From the NCBI GenBank assembly GCA_022432975.1, contig CM039512.1:5734257-5798256 (forward strand): DNA of 64,000 nucleotides, given 5' to 3'. Made by a program: the position numbers and the translations under genes. Position 1 is the stretch's first letter. Each line of letters begins with the position of its first letter. The DNA comes from Begonia masoniana (lineage: Eukaryota; Streptophyta; Magnoliopsida; Cucurbitales; Begoniaceae). This document shows, in pieces, positions 52,070 through 64,000 of this stretch. The notes beneath the pieces were generated by a model. The model had not been told where the DNA came from and did not search any database. It saw only the letters and a list, made by a program, of their open reading frames with translations.

Positions 52070-55000
52070 TCATTCCTCCTCCAATTCTATGCTCTTGTTA
52101 TGCTTTCTTCCCCGAACGATGTTCTTCGCCTTCTCGAGATTCTTCGATCCACCATTCGAGTCTCTAATCGAACCCTCTTGAGCACTACACATTTGAGACT
52201 TCAACCCAAATCCAAATTTCTTCGATATATTCCCCCAAGGAGTAGTAGTAGCCGAGCCCGGACTCTTCGTCCGACCCAACTTCTCTATCTCCTGCCTCAT
52301 GCTAGAACACTCCTTCTCGAGCTCCGACACTCGCAGTCTCATGCTATCCATTCCCACTTTCAGGACCTGATTCTCTTTGACAGCACTCGTCCATCCAACC
52401 TCGTTCGATCCCCCACCAACCCCGCTTCTCAACTGTCTAGACCCATCGAGATTGTCCGAGACCAGAAAGCAGCCGGCTATGGAGGTCCTCAGCTGCAGCT
52501 GCTCAAAGAAGAGAACTTGGACGATGATTCTAAGGGGCAGCCTCTCGTTTTGTGCGGCATGGGTGCAGGCTTCCAATGAAAGCTTCTGGCAGTCCATCAG
52601 CCGGCAGAGTTGCTCTCGGTCCGACTCTCCCAACCAGGGGTGCGACTGAAACACACAAAATTAGAGTTTGATTAGTTGTACAAAATGATTGAGAAGCGTC
52701 CTAAAGAAAGTAGATACCTTAAGATATATATCTATGGCCCGGTACAGGCCATCATCAAGTGGTCGAGCATAATCAGGCACGGCAGAAGCAAGACTTTGAA
52801 ATTTCGGAAGCTTTAAATTCACATCTGGAGCGACTTCGGAAAGATATCCATCGATCAGCTTTGCCACCATAGTGATTGGCGTCAGTGATGGCGATCCGAT
52901 CAACTCACCATTGTCTATCGAACATGGAGAGGCCCCACCTGAAACCTGATCGAGAGCAAGGAAGTGGTCGAGAATCCTCTGTATGCACTCGACATTGTAA
53001 AGCGTTTCGACCGAGTATGAGAAATTGGGCATCAAAAGATCTTCCAAAGTGGCTTGATCGAGTTGCACTCCAATTCTCTTCTCTAAACTTGAAGTGCATG
53101 ATGGGTCGGCATGGAGAATCATTGCGGTCCTGAGTAAACCAAACAAGAATTTCGTCGAAACCAAACCCTTCTCCATAGGAAGCAATTGGTTGATCTCTTC
53201 CAGTAAAATCTTCTGCTCTTCCTCCGATAGTGCGGGACCCAATGTCGCCAAACGAGCACTAACTTCACTGGATCCTTGCCGGCGATGGAGGCCGGGAAGA
53301 AACCTCTTTGCATAAGAAGAGACAGAACTGGCAATGATTTCAGGCTTAACTCCTCGTGATTCCATAGTTAAAATCAACCTTTTATAGAGAGACAAGCTTA
53401 GAGACGACACATCTTCAAACCACCAATCCGAGCTCGAGTTTCTCGGTCTAGCACCTGTACTTATTCCATTCCACAAGATACTTCCTCCAGGACTTTGCAT
53501 CGGGCCTCCAAGTTCCATGAGGGGCCAACCAAATAAATTCGGATCGGTAGACGCCTTTGTCACCAAAGACTCGATGCACCTTTTCGTAATGTGAAGTTCT
53601 TCGGCTCGAGATAAAATTTCATCGCAAGTTTGCAGGGCTTTAAGCGAATCTTTCCAACTTTGGAGCACGACTTGATTAAGAAAGGTCTCGGTTTGTGAAA
53701 TGAGGTTGCCCTCGCCATACTCCTCCGTCATTTTTAGACATTCCGAAGCACATCGAAGAAATACTACATTCGAGGCAGTGAGTTCAAGTTTCACGCCATA
53801 ACAGAATTTGGCCATCAATTCGAATGTTTTGGCACCGCCGGGAATGTCAGGAAGGCTAATCATGCATTTTTCCTCCTGTTCTTCGGATTTTTCGGCAATT
53901 AATAGTTCCATAACTCCACTTCTCGACAGCAAAGGAAACTGCATTGAATGTATAAGGAAAATCAAAGAGACCTCCATCGATCAAAGACACATTTTACGGT
54001 ATAAAATCAAAATATTGATAGGCATTTCGACCAAACCATTCGTAAAAACTAATTACCTTGTGAAGGTGGAAGGACATTTCTCCAACTTCAACAACAATAT
54101 CGCTTGGGAGTCCAGTCGTACAGAACCTACAATCATAAATTGAAGTTTACAGATGAAATTTAGACTTTGATTCACATTATCCATTCAAACAAGTTATCAT
54201 AATCGCAGCAAAATATCTGTCGGTGAATTCTTCGAAACTGGATCTTCCCAGTCAATTTCATTCCCAACGTGTCATTAACATGCAAAAAAAATAATCTCGG
54301 AGAAAAATAAACACAAATGACAGGGTTTGAACCCATGATCGAAACGAAAATTGCCAAAACTACATTTTTACATCAATACTCCGTACTAAAATGGGACAAA
54401 TTGTTGAACAAAGTATCTTTGAAATCCATAAAAGTTGGAAATAAAACAAGTGAAGCTATCAAATTTTGCCTTGCTTATAAGATTTCATGGGCCATCTATC
54501 AAGTGTAAGTATATGTCTCTTAACATCTCAACATAAAAGGCTAGAGAAATAGTATGAAAGAATGTAAAAAAAACCGCAGTACAAAAAAATATTTCAAAAA
54601 ACGAATGTTGAAATTGAAAGCCACCATTGCGGATGGTCTAAAGCTCGAAGCAGTTGAACAGAGAAACGATTCCCGCATAATATTGATGTTGGCAAAAGAA
54701 AACTAGTCATAAAGCGACAAGAAATATTCACGATCGACACGGTTAAAAGCTTGATAGTCTAGTTTGTTCTTCACTCTATGAAATAAGAGATGCAAAGAAC
54801 AGTATTCTGAAAAAAAACTACACAAAATTTCCAGGCATGTCATGGATACCAAACCTGCCATTACAGCCATACAAGAAGCCTTTTCCCCTATTTCTGTCTC
54901 TGTTTTTTGCTAGTGGATCAGTAAGATTAAGAAGAAATAACAAAGAAGAACGACATTATACGAATCATTTCAATGTCCAAGGTTGTAAAGCTCAATTTCT

Positions 55001-55213
55001 TCAGGTTATGCACCCTCTAATTGAAGGTTGAACAATTACTCTAAGAAAACTTCGAAGTGGGAAGTCCACGAGTCAGCAAAATTTAGCCGAAATGTACATA
55101 AAAAAGGCTAACACAGAAAATATGAACAAAAAATGCAGAAATCAGGGTTCATACCAGGCCTGTCCTTGCCTTTGGAATGCATCAGTTTTGGATCCCAGTT
55201 TCATGCAAGCCAT
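52070..55213 (-). CDS. BTB/POZ domain NPH3 family protein (At1g30440-like), 4 exons, 641 aa
   Basis: NPH3/RPT2-family proteins are plasma-membrane-associated adaptors, typically linking AGC kinases or photoreceptors to cullin-3 ubiquitin ligases in phototropism and auxin responses. The role of this subgroup is less clear. Exons: 55213-55155 (start [20 protein letters not shown]), 54126-54057 ([20 protein letters not shown]), 53938-52718 and 52645-52070. All have GT/AG sites and join in frame to 641 residues. The BTB domain spans about 27-100. The NPH3 domain covers about 200-490, including [19 protein letters not shown] and [12 protein letters not shown]...SHPWL...[26 protein letters not shown]-terminal coiled coil ([20 protein letters not shown]) follows. 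Length and order match the family. No disruption is seen. Confidence 0.95.
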
Positions 55214-56500
55214 TTCCCACTATTCCGAAGCAGATGGAGCTTCCAAAGAGAAATTGAAATGACAGCTGAGCTCAAACCCTATATCAAACTAAACCCAAGT
55301 GGGAAGTATATTTTTTCAGTCTCTTCGAGGAACAAAATCAGCCAGAAGAACCTGGAGATTAGAGAATACCCAAATCTCAAAATTCAAATCTTCAAAGACC
55401 TCCAAACATTTCTAATACTCATTTCCGAAACCCACTCTCTATTTCCCCTCTCTCAAAGCAAAATGCACAATCAATCTTCAAACAAAACCTCTCTGATCTA
55501 CCAGAACAACTCCATTAGAGCAACAGTCACAAGAAAGAGTGCAGAAATGAGAAACCAAATCTTAAATAAGAACCCAGAAGAAATCCACTCTTGACTATTT
55601 TTTCTGTTTTAAAATCCCACCAAGAAGATTCCAAAATCTGAACTCAAATGCAAGTCAAGAAGCCGAAACAACTCACACCCATCAAAGAAACTGCACGACT
55701 GAGCAACTCCCCTGCTAAAAATATATGATGAAAGAGCCAATTGGCAAACCCACCCACGATTAGAACGGAAAGCCTGAGAGCCTAGAAAACAGAGAAAACC
55801 GACATGGGTTATAATTAATTTGCGGGTCTGAAACCAATCCTCATGCTCGACCGTGGGTCCTTTTGGCTTCAAACACACTCATTGCTGCCTAGAATTTTGT
55901 TCCTCAAAACCCACCTCTAAGCATACTCAATACACACACAGTTATGCATTTGACCCGAAAGAAAATTGTTTTTCACCCGTTGAGGAGAGGTTTAATGGCG
56001 AAATTAAGATGCTTTTGAGTAACAGCTAATAGCTATCTGCTGTGACAGCTTGGCCATGTGGAGGTGCCATCATCGCTCACTCCTTCCAGCAATTCGTATA
56101 TTAATACAAGATGGCCATGGGTGAGTGATTTGTAGGGAAGAAAGCTTGAAAACAAAAACTAAGCACATGATTATCCATTTAATTATTTTGCAGAGTCATT
56201 AAAATTTTTTTATTTTATTTTTAAACAATTATTAGATCATAATCTATAATTTTATCAGGTAATAACAAAATTATACAAATTTAATCAGAAAAAAACTTAG
56301 TTTATATTATTCTATTATTGACAATAAATTATAGTAACTTATTTAAGATAACATTACAATGATCTTATATAAAACTACGCATTATTGATACGTGCTTATT
56401 GCGAGTTTTATTGCTGATAGAAAGATTATGCTGACAAGGTGTCCGTTAAATCTCTTTTTAAGAGAAAAAATTAATAGAGTTTAACAAAAAATCTAGGGAA
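55214..56500. other. 5' flank of the NPH3 gene
   Basis: Likely 5' UTR and promoter of the minus-strand NPH3 gene. No coding exon is recognised. Open frames near 55133-55594 lie over exon 1 and its upstream region on the other strand and show no domain. Confidence 0.45.
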
Positions 56501-57522
56501 ATTATCAATTTTAATCCTGTACTATACGCGTTATTTCAGTTAGACCCCTGTACTATAAAAACCGACAAATCGAACCTTGTACAATTATTCTGTTATCGTT
56601 TTAAACCTTTTTAAAATTTCTGTTAAAACCCTCGGTTAGTGCACGTGCAGAATCAAATTTCTTAAAAAACTTAAAATTTTTATCCTTTTCTCATTGTTAT
56701 TCTGCTGAATCCTGTAGTGCCCTAAATCCCAAAACTTGACCTTGCTCCCTGCTCCCTCCAAAATCGCGAGCTTTCCCCCTCCGATTTTTCCATTTTCCAG
56801 AGTCTCCAGCTCGAAATCGCGAGCTTCCTCCCTCCGATTTTTCCATTTTCCAGAGTCTCCAGCTCGAAATCACGAGCTTCCACCCTCTCCGATTTTCCTG
56901 TCTGTCTCGTCTCTTCTCGGTAAGTCTCTAAGAACAACGAAAACTTGAGAGAAAATGTTTCTTATTTCTCTGTTTGTGTCCTCTGCTAATGTGATTTCGA
57001 TTAGGTCTTCCATGGAAATTAATCCTAGTTTCTTTTCGTTTGGATAGCGTAGGGAGTTTTGCTGAAACAGAGCATAGAGAAGTCACTTTTCAGAAGATCT
57101 GTCAGTATTTCTACCGGAATCTACAATTCGCCAGGTATTCCTTCTCTCCATCTTTTGAGGTCTTCCATGGAAATCAATGCCTTTTCTTCCACAGAATGTT
57201 TTCTGCCTCGTTCTTCTTGCTGTCAAATCTTTTTTTTGTTTATGCAAAGTATATATGTTATTGGCACCCATTTTTTATATATTCTAAGAACAACGAAAAC
57301 TTGAGAGAAAATGTTGCCTAGTTCTCTGTTTGTGTCTTCTGCTTATTGCTATCACTGGGTAATCTATTACGGTAATCTATTACTTTGTCAAATATAAATG
57401 CACACACTGTTCTCAAACATGTCGTAATAAATTACAGTTAGGGATGGTTTGATTACTTATGGATGTCTACTCTTTTTCTCAGTGTAATTTTTAACTTGTA
57501 TTTTGTCTAACAGGAAATTCTA
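56501..57522 (+). other. 5' region of the Mutator-like element
   Basis: 56510-56600 carries a TTTTAATCCTGTACTATA / AGACCCCTGTACTATA pair of a sort common at plant DNA-transposon ends. I found no inverted partner within the window, so the 5' terminus is uncertain. 56760-56890 is a tandem repeat of about 58 bp x 2.3 (CCGATTTTTCCATTTTCCAG). A 60-bp block with AGAACAACGAAAACTTGAGA occurs twice (56931 and 57289). Confidence 0.45.
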
Positions 57523-60500
57523 ATGGTTGAATTTTCACTAGAAATCAATTATGGTGGTAAATTTGTGGTAAGCAAGGGCACACAGTATGTGGGGGGCAAA
57601 AAAGAAGTTGTTGACAAGTGTGATGGAGACTTATTGTCCATATTTGAGATCGAAGATATGGTGAAAGAGACAGGGATATATGCATGGAAGGAGTTGCATT
57701 ATTGTGTGCCAGGGTATGGGCTGAAAAAGGGGTTGAGAAATCTGAGAACCGACGAAGATGTACTTGCAATGGTAAAATCGATAAATGATAAGAGATATAT
57801 GAAAGTGTATGTGGAGGACATTGACATCAGGGACCAAGTTGGTGAAGGGAGTAGTACTGTCTGTGGAGATAGGCTTCTGACTTCATCTAAAACTATGGAT
57901 GATGAAATTCCTAGTAATTTAGCTTTGGTTGTTTATGATGAGGATGCTTATAATGCAGAGGATGCTGAAGATGATGAGGATGATGAGTATGATGCTGAGG
58001 ATGATGATGATGATGATGACAATTGGGAGGATGATGGTGTGAATGATAATGAGGATGAGGAAGACGGCGAGGAGGAGGATGTAGAGGATGATGGTGTGGA
58101 TGATAATGAGGACGAGGAAGACGGCGAGGAGGAGGATGCAGAGGATGATGATGATATTGAGCAGATAGGTGTTGTCAACAGTTATGAAGAAGAAGAAAGT
58201 GAAGGTACCTTGGACAATGTTGCTGATTCAAGAGATGGTAAGGTACCTTTGGAGCTTGGAATGACTTTCAGTTCATTGAAAAAAATCAAAGATATTGTTA
58301 AAAAATACGCTGTGAAGCATGGTTATGGGATTCGATTTGTGAAAAGTGAGAAGACGAGAATTAGAGCAAAATGTACGGATGGTTGTAAATGGGTGTTGCA
58401 TGCATCTAAAATAAACAGCGAAGAAAATTTCCAAATAAGGACGCTCAATCATATACACAATTGTGCACGGATCGTGCATAATAGGCTAGCTTCATCAAAG
58501 TGGATTGCTCAGGAGTACTTACTGCGGTTCAAAAGCCAACCAGATTGGAACTGTAATATCCCAGAATTTCATTGTACAATCTATTATGCATGCATAGTGT
58601 TTTACGATTTAAAACTTCTCAATTTTAGAAATAAAGAGAAGCAATGGAATATTGAGAAGTCAACAAGTATTAGACCAATAGCAATTAATCTTAACATCTA
58701 AAGAAGAATGATGAACCAATTGAAAAGAGTTTCAAAAGTCAAAAGAAAATAAGGACCAATAGGAATGAAGAATAGTGTTAAGTTTGAATAGTCAACAATG
58801 AAAAACCAATGGAGGGGAGGTATGATGGAGTCAAACTTTCAAAAGACAAAGGGAGAAGGAAACCATGCTGGAAATCAAAGGAAGAAGTGAAGAGAGAAAA
58901 AGAGGATAAACATGAAGAAAAGTCAAAATTTCTACTTTAAACCTCAAAATGACACCTCACCTCCTACTCATCTTCATTCTATGTAAGGTAACTCTTAGTA
59001 AAACCAAGAGCCACGAAATTTATCCTCCATTTTCAGAGCTCTCCCTTCTCTCAAAGCTTGGTCTTTTGCAAGAAGAAATCAAGGTAAGTTAGATTTTAGG
59101 TTATGTTTATGCAAAATACTAGTTATAGGTTGGTAAAATTAGAGTTTTGTTGAGTTTATGGAGAAGTTGATAAACCCTAGATGGCTGCACGAAAATTTGG
59201 TTTTTCCTCCTTAATTTCTTGATGTTTTAGGGTTTAAATGAATTGTAATGGTTGCTTATGGTTGGAAATGAAGGAAAAACATCAAGTAATGCATGAATAG
59301 TTAAAAATAGTAAAATACAGGGTAGATTGGAAATCTGTAATTTCGGTACATTGAGCTAGTTTATCTTGATAAATTGACTTTACCATGTTAAAGTAGACTC
59401 CTTAAGGATTCCATAGCCTCAAGAATTATCGAATTTGGTTATGTATAGCAAAAGTTATGAAATTTTGAAATTTGTTGTTGATTTGAAGGGAATTCCGAAA
59501 ATTAAATTGTTAAGTGAATTTTTATGAATCTTGTTGATTGGCATGCTTTAGGTATACAAGTCAAGAAGGAACTTGAACACATTGACGAAACCAAACTCAA
59601 GACACGAGGTAAGTGTATGTATGCATGCGTTTTGGCCGATTGGTCTACACCACAAAAGATTATGAGATTGAGGATTTGGTGAATGTAGTTTTGAGAGTTG
59701 GTTGGGTAGAACTTTTAGGTTGTGAGTGAGTTAATTATGCTAGTTGTTTGTTTAATGAATGATTTGCTTATTAGTTTATATTATGTTATAGAATTGAAGG
59801 ATGTGTGTGCAACATGTAATCATGCATCATGGTTTTCCTAAAGCATAGAAAATGGTTTTTATTCATAGTTTTCATGCAAACAAGAGTAACAGAATACAGA
59901 ACAGTAAAATACGTAATAGTTGTTGTGGGTAGGGAACTGAGTTTGGTAGTTCCGCCAGAGGAACCGGTTCCGTCAGAGGGACCGTCAGATATGCCATTCC
60001 ACTTCCCCTAGAGTGAGTTGGTCGTCCCGCCAGGTGGACAATCAGTTAGGCCATCTCTTCTCTAGAAACAGTACCCCAATAACTCATGTCATGCAAGAAA
60101 AATAAACAAGACTCAGTATATGCTTTTACGAACAGCATAGCATAATCATGAGCATGCATTTTATTTTACTTTACATCACTTACTGAGCATTAGGCTCATT
60201 AGTTTATTTTGTGGTGTAGGTGAATTTGATACAAGTAAGGGCCTTGATCCTCAAGAAGGTTGATGGAGCAGTTGGTGGAGAACGTCCATTGGATGTGCTT
60301 GTAGCCGCTAGGGCGATTTTGACCTGTGGGTGAGTACATAAGTAATTTTGGGATAATGTACGGACAAAAGTTTTTTTTAAAGTTGCAGATTAGTATGTAA
60401 ATGATAAGTTTAGTTGTTTTTAAATGATAGTGTCTATTTTGATGTATGAATATATTTTGGAAATTATATGAGAAATCTAGTTTCACATTGCAGGTTTTGG

Positions 60501-62376
60501 CTTTATAGTTTTAAACGTTATATTGTCGTTTTTTTAGCGATAGTGAATGTAAAGCAAGATTTCGTTATCTTATTTTATTTAGTTCCAAGATTTTTATAAT
60601 GGGTCATCTATGAAGTAATCTTTTCTTTCCGCTGCAAACAGTTAATGTTTTAACGATGTCGTTTTAAACAATGGGTAAAATTGTAAATTTATATGGATTT
60701 TCGAGTACGGTTAGACACATGAACAGTAAATGTGACGAACCGGGTTTAGATAACTCGGGGTGTCACAGGAACATTTCTTCAATTATTGAAACTGTGCAGA
60801 GGGAATTAGGTGTAACCATTACACCAATTTTGGCTTACAGAGCCCGACGTAAAGCACGGATAATGAATGATGGTAATGCAGAGGAGCAATATAAGCTTTT
60901 ATGGCGTTATTCAGCAGAGATTCACAGGTCCAATCCTGGGAGCACATTCGTCGTTGACTTAGACTTTGTGCCTCAGTCAGAATCACGTAGATTCCGGAGA
61001 GCCTACATGTGTTTACGTGCATGTACAGACGGATTGGTAACTGCTGGAAGACGGGTGTTATGTCTGGATGGGTGTCATTTGAAAGGACACTGTACAGAAC
61101 AACTACTTACAGCAGTATCGATCGACGGGAACTATGGATTATATCAAGTTGCATTTGCGGTAGTGGAGAGCGAATGCAAAGACTTGTGGAAATGGTTTCT
61201 AGAACAATTGATGAATGATATACAAAGGTCTATCGATTTAACATGGACTTTCATTTGTGACCAACAAAAGGTATTAGAAAAATTTTCTTTGTACATTTGT
61301 ATTGTATTTGCAACAGTATGTAAATTGGTTATTTATGACTATTCTCTTTTCATTTTACAGGGATTGGTTCCTGCTCTCGAGGAGATAGTGCCCCAACATG
61401 AGCATCGATTTTGCTTGAGACACTTATACAACAATTTCAAGAACAAATTTCCTGGAAGATGTATAAGGAAGTCATATGGAAAGCTTCAATGGCGACCACA
61501 GAACAGACATTCAAGCGGGAAATGAAGAAATTAGAAGTAATGGACAAGGCAGCCTACACAGCTTGGAGTAAAACAGATCCAAAGTATTGGTCGAAGCATG
61601 CCTTTAGTCCGTTTTTGAAATGTGATATGAGGCTCAACAGCTTAAGTGAGTGTTTTAATGCTATGATATTACCTGCTCGGGACAAGCCTATTTTGACCTT
61701 ATTTGAGATGATACAAAAAGCTCTAATGACAAGAATACCAGAGAAACAAAAAGAAATGCAGCAGTGTTTGAGATTACTATGTCCTCGCATAAGAAATAAG
61801 CTTACAAAGTTGGAATATGCTTCACGAAATTGATCTCATATAGCTGCGGGAGGGAATCGGTTCGAGGTCTCGAACGACAATGAGCAATATACAGTGGACA
61901 TGAATGTTCCAAGTTGCAGTTGCTTTGCATGGACTTTGACTGGAATTCCTTGCGTTCATTCAATCCCTTGCATAAGGTTTTTGAGACGAGAAGTGGAGGA
62001 GTATGTGCACGAATATTACCACAGACAAACCTTCTTAGATATGTATTCTCACTACATTGCTCCGGTTAATGGGATGAGTATGTGGCCAGAGATTGTTTCA
62101 CCTACAATCATTCCACCATTACAAAAAAAACAACCGGGTAGACCACGAAAGAAGAGGATTATAGACGCTGATGAGCCTGAAAGTAGTACCAATGTCTCTA
62201 AAAGAAATAAAGTGATGAGATGCTCTAAGTGCAATGGGATGGGACATAATGTCAGGAGGTGCGAAGGAGTTAATTCGAGTACATCCACACCGGCTACTCG
62301 AGGAGCTGGAAGCGGTAGAGGAAGAGACCGAGGAGGAGGCCGAGGAAGACAAAGAGGAAGAGGCCAAGGGGTCTAA
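57523..62376 (+). pseudogene. Mutator-like (MuDR) transposase, split by a solo LTR
   Basis: The first part, 57523-58551, has a PB1-like N-terminal region (about 1-105), an Asp/Glu-rich stretch with two 63-bp tandem units (about 145-225), and the MuDR DNA-binding zinc region (CTDGCKWVL...HIHNC). The second part, 60768-62376, has the MULE catalytic domain (FVVDLDFVP, VLCLDGCHLKG, FICDQQK), an intron at 61271-61360, a SWIM zinc finger (CSCFAWTLTGIPCVHS), a PGRPRKKR basic patch, a CX2CX4HX4C knuckle (CSKCNGMGHNVRRC) and a Gly/Arg tail. Removing the LTR and one GGAAC copy rejoins the frame. A one-base shift near 61460 and an in-frame stop at 61831-61833 also disable it, so the element is dead. Confidence 0.92.
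58552..60767 (+). mobile_element. Solo Gypsy LTR inside the MULE transposase
   Basis: 2,216 bp, TGTAATATCCCAGAATTTC...CTCGGGGTGTCACA, flanked by target duplication GGAAC (58547-58551 and 60768-60772). There is no internal retrotransposon sequence, so it arose by recombination between two LTRs. An AGCATTAGGCTCATTAG block at 60187 is shared in form with the other chromovirus LTRs in the window. Apparent frames inside it are not genes. Confidence 0.93.
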
Positions 62377-62439
62377 AGAGAAAGAGGAAGATGCTGTGGG
62401 GAAGTATTTTGCTACTTGCACTTTTGCAAGAGCATTGTT

Positions 62440-63150
62440 TCTGCTTGGTTATTTGGACTATTCCAGGAGACTTGTGGATAAATTGTGATGTATTTTGTGT
62501 TTTTTTGGTTGCTGCTTCGTTAGTTGCACTGCTCCAGGAGAATTGTGGATAAATTGTGATGTATTTTGTGTTTTTTTGGTTTATGCTTGGTTACTTGCAC
62601 TGCTCCAGGAGAATTGTGGATAAATTGTCATGTATTTTGTGTTTCTGCTTGGTTACTTGCACTGCTCCAGGATAATTGTGGATAAATTGTGATGTATTTT
62701 GTGTTTTTTTGGTTGCTGCTTCGTTAGTTGCACTGCTCCAGGAGAATTGTGGATAAATTGTGATGTATTTTGTGTTTTTTTGGTTTATGCTTGGTTACTT
62801 GCACTGCTCCAGGAGAACTGTGGATAAATTGTCATGTATTTTGTGTTTCTGCTTGGTTACTTGCACTGCTCCAGGATAATTGTGGATAAATTGTGATGTA
62901 TTTTGTGTTTTTTTGGTTGCTGCTTTGTTAGTTGCACTGCTCCAGGAGAATTGTGAATAAGTTGTGATGTATTTTGTGTTTTTTTAGTTTATGCTTGGTT
63001 ACTTGCACTGCTCCAGAAGAATTGTGGATAAATTGTCATGTATTTTGTGTTTCTGCTTGGTTACTTGCACTGCTCCAGGATAATTGTGGACAAATTGTGA
63101 TGTATTTTGTGTTTTTTTGATTTCTGCTTGGTTACTTGCACTGTTCCAGG
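62440..63150. repeat. Higher-order tandem repeat, 204-bp period of three ~68-bp units
   Basis: Units contain TTGCACTGCTCCAGGA and ATTGTGGATAAATTGT. Three alternating variants (GTTGCTGCTTCGTTAG, GTTTATGCTTGGTTAC, GTTTCTGCTTGGTTAC) recur in order. The first variant recurs at about 62507, 62711 and 62915, exactly 204 bp apart. It starts just after the transposase stop codon. Confidence 0.92.
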
Positions 63151-63679
63151 TATATTGGGTTTCAAGTTTATGGAGTAAGATGGGTTAATGAGACAAGCAG
63201 CACTTCCAGGCATACGTTCCTATTGCAGACAGATCAGATTCTAACATCTCCCATCTCCAGCTAAATGGGACACAGACTCAAAAAAGATGAAAGAAATCCA
63301 AGAGAAATAAAGCTTTACAGAGGCAAATAAAGCTTTACAGAGGCAATTACTTAGTAATACATGTATTTGATAGTGGTTGAAACTGGAGAGCCTGCCCTTG
63401 TCTAATAAATTTTGTACTTCTTTTCTTAATGGCAGTGACATGGAACGTTAATGGCAATGACATGTATTTTGGTGGCTGTATTACTTCAAAGGCTAATTCT
63501 ACGAACAAATGAGAACTGATTAAGCTAAAGAAACTTACATATTCAAATTTTTTGATGATTTACAGGGAAATCATCAAAAATAAGCTACATCTGGAACTTA
63601 GTACTTCAGCATCCGACTTGATTGTTAAACATAAGCTACATACACTAAATTCATAAGCTACAAACAAACATACACTAAG
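63151..63679. other. Intergenic between the tandem repeat and the GRF-type gene
   Basis: AT-rich. A short AAATAAAGCTTTACAGAGGC direct duplication occurs at 63307-63345. No gene recognised. Confidence 0.45.
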
Positions 63680-63892
63680 TTACAAAGTGATATAAACATA
63701 AGCAATAAACAATACAATTGTGAGTAGCCACAATTGTAAATACATAGAATTTTTTTTCCTCCACTTATTTAACATAGATTCTTGGATCTGCTCCATGCTT
63801 TCTATTTTTGCTCGTAACCCATTAATTATGCCTTTCTCCCTCAATCCCATGGCTGCATCGTACCATAAAAAATAATTGCATCCTTCTTCCCT
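63680..63892 (-). CDS. GRF-type zinc-finger protein, last exon (5' part outside window)
   Basis: The exon opens after a TTACAG acceptor at 63893 and encodes REEGCNYFLWYDAAM, the C-terminal half of a GRF zinc finger (the conserved C-x-F/Y-F-x-W-x-D core). A charged helical segment (REKGIINGLRAKIESMEQIQ) and a C-terminal hydrophobic membrane segment (LWLLTIVLFIAYVYITL) follow. Small plant proteins with this layout are numerous and of unknown function, many of them dispersed with transposons. The first exon, with the rest of the finger, should lie right of 64000. Confidence 0.65.
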   Translation of the reverse strand, partial: REEGCNYFLWYDAAMGLREKGIINGLRAKIESMEQIQESMLNKWRKKNSMYLQLWLLTIVLFIAYVYITL

Positions 63893-64000
63893 CTGTAACA
63901 AAGCGCACAATTTTAACTTCATACAGGTGCAATATTGTCACATTACAAAATAATGTAAACAAAATGCTATGATATTAACATTATATTACCGCATAATATT

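Noticed and set aside
54837..55594. Plus-strand frames over NPH3 intron 1 and exon 1
   Set aside because: They overlap the clear minus-strand exon 55155-55213 and have no domain.
57948..58178. Ser-rich minus-strand frame
   Set aside because: Antisense of the GAT/GAG-rich acidic block of the transposase.

Overview
The window is nuclear DNA of a flowering plant, most likely a eudicot. It has intron-containing plant genes (acyl-protein thioesterase, At5g20050-type kinase, PRMT10, NPH3/BTB), AT-rich intergenic DNA and many plant retroelements (Copia, Ty3/Gypsy chromovirus, pararetrovirus-like, Mutator-like). I cannot name the species. A 100-base N run (51109-51208) and many one-base indels between near-identical copies mark it as a long-read scaffold, so every frameshift below could be an assembly error.

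Layout: (1) 1-2266, minus strand, an acyl-protein thioesterase gene whose 3' end runs off the window. (2) About 3808-26250, two head-to-tail copies of an 11.2 kb unit joined at about 15025. Each copy holds old LTR-derived repeats, a palindromic LTR insertion, a membrane-anchored kinase gene (minus) and, divergently, the 5' part of PRMT10 (plus). Copy A carries frameshifts in both genes, and its PRMT10 stops after exon 4. Copy B keeps an open kinase frame and continues into a full seven-exon PRMT10 (ends 30472), whose intron 4 holds a decayed Copia element (26326-29504). (3) 31310-31484, an AT microsatellite, then 31484-39889, a rearranged endogenous pararetrovirus-like block with a head-to-head palindrome, CCHC/protease and RT/RNase H reading frames, extra aromatic-rich frames, promoter/leader segments and a Met-tRNA primer site. 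(4) 39890-49101, a complete but frameshifted Ty3/Gypsy chromovirus (minus) with 2.27 kb LTRs carrying an array of TGACGTCA palindromes. (5) 49102-51108, nested Gypsy LTR fragments up to the gap. (6) 52070-55213, minus strand, an intact four-exon NPH3/BTB gene like At1g30440. (7) 56500-62376, a dead Mutator-like element whose transposase is split by a 2.2 kb solo LTR, followed by a 204-bp higher-order tandem repeat and a partial GRF-type zinc-finger gene at the right edge.

The thioesterase and kinase are neighbours here, as At5g20060 and At5g20050 are in Arabidopsis, so the left part is conserved gene space expanded by repeats. The cellular genes do not form one pathway. What unites the window is structural history: tandem duplication, nested retroelement insertion and palindrome formation.
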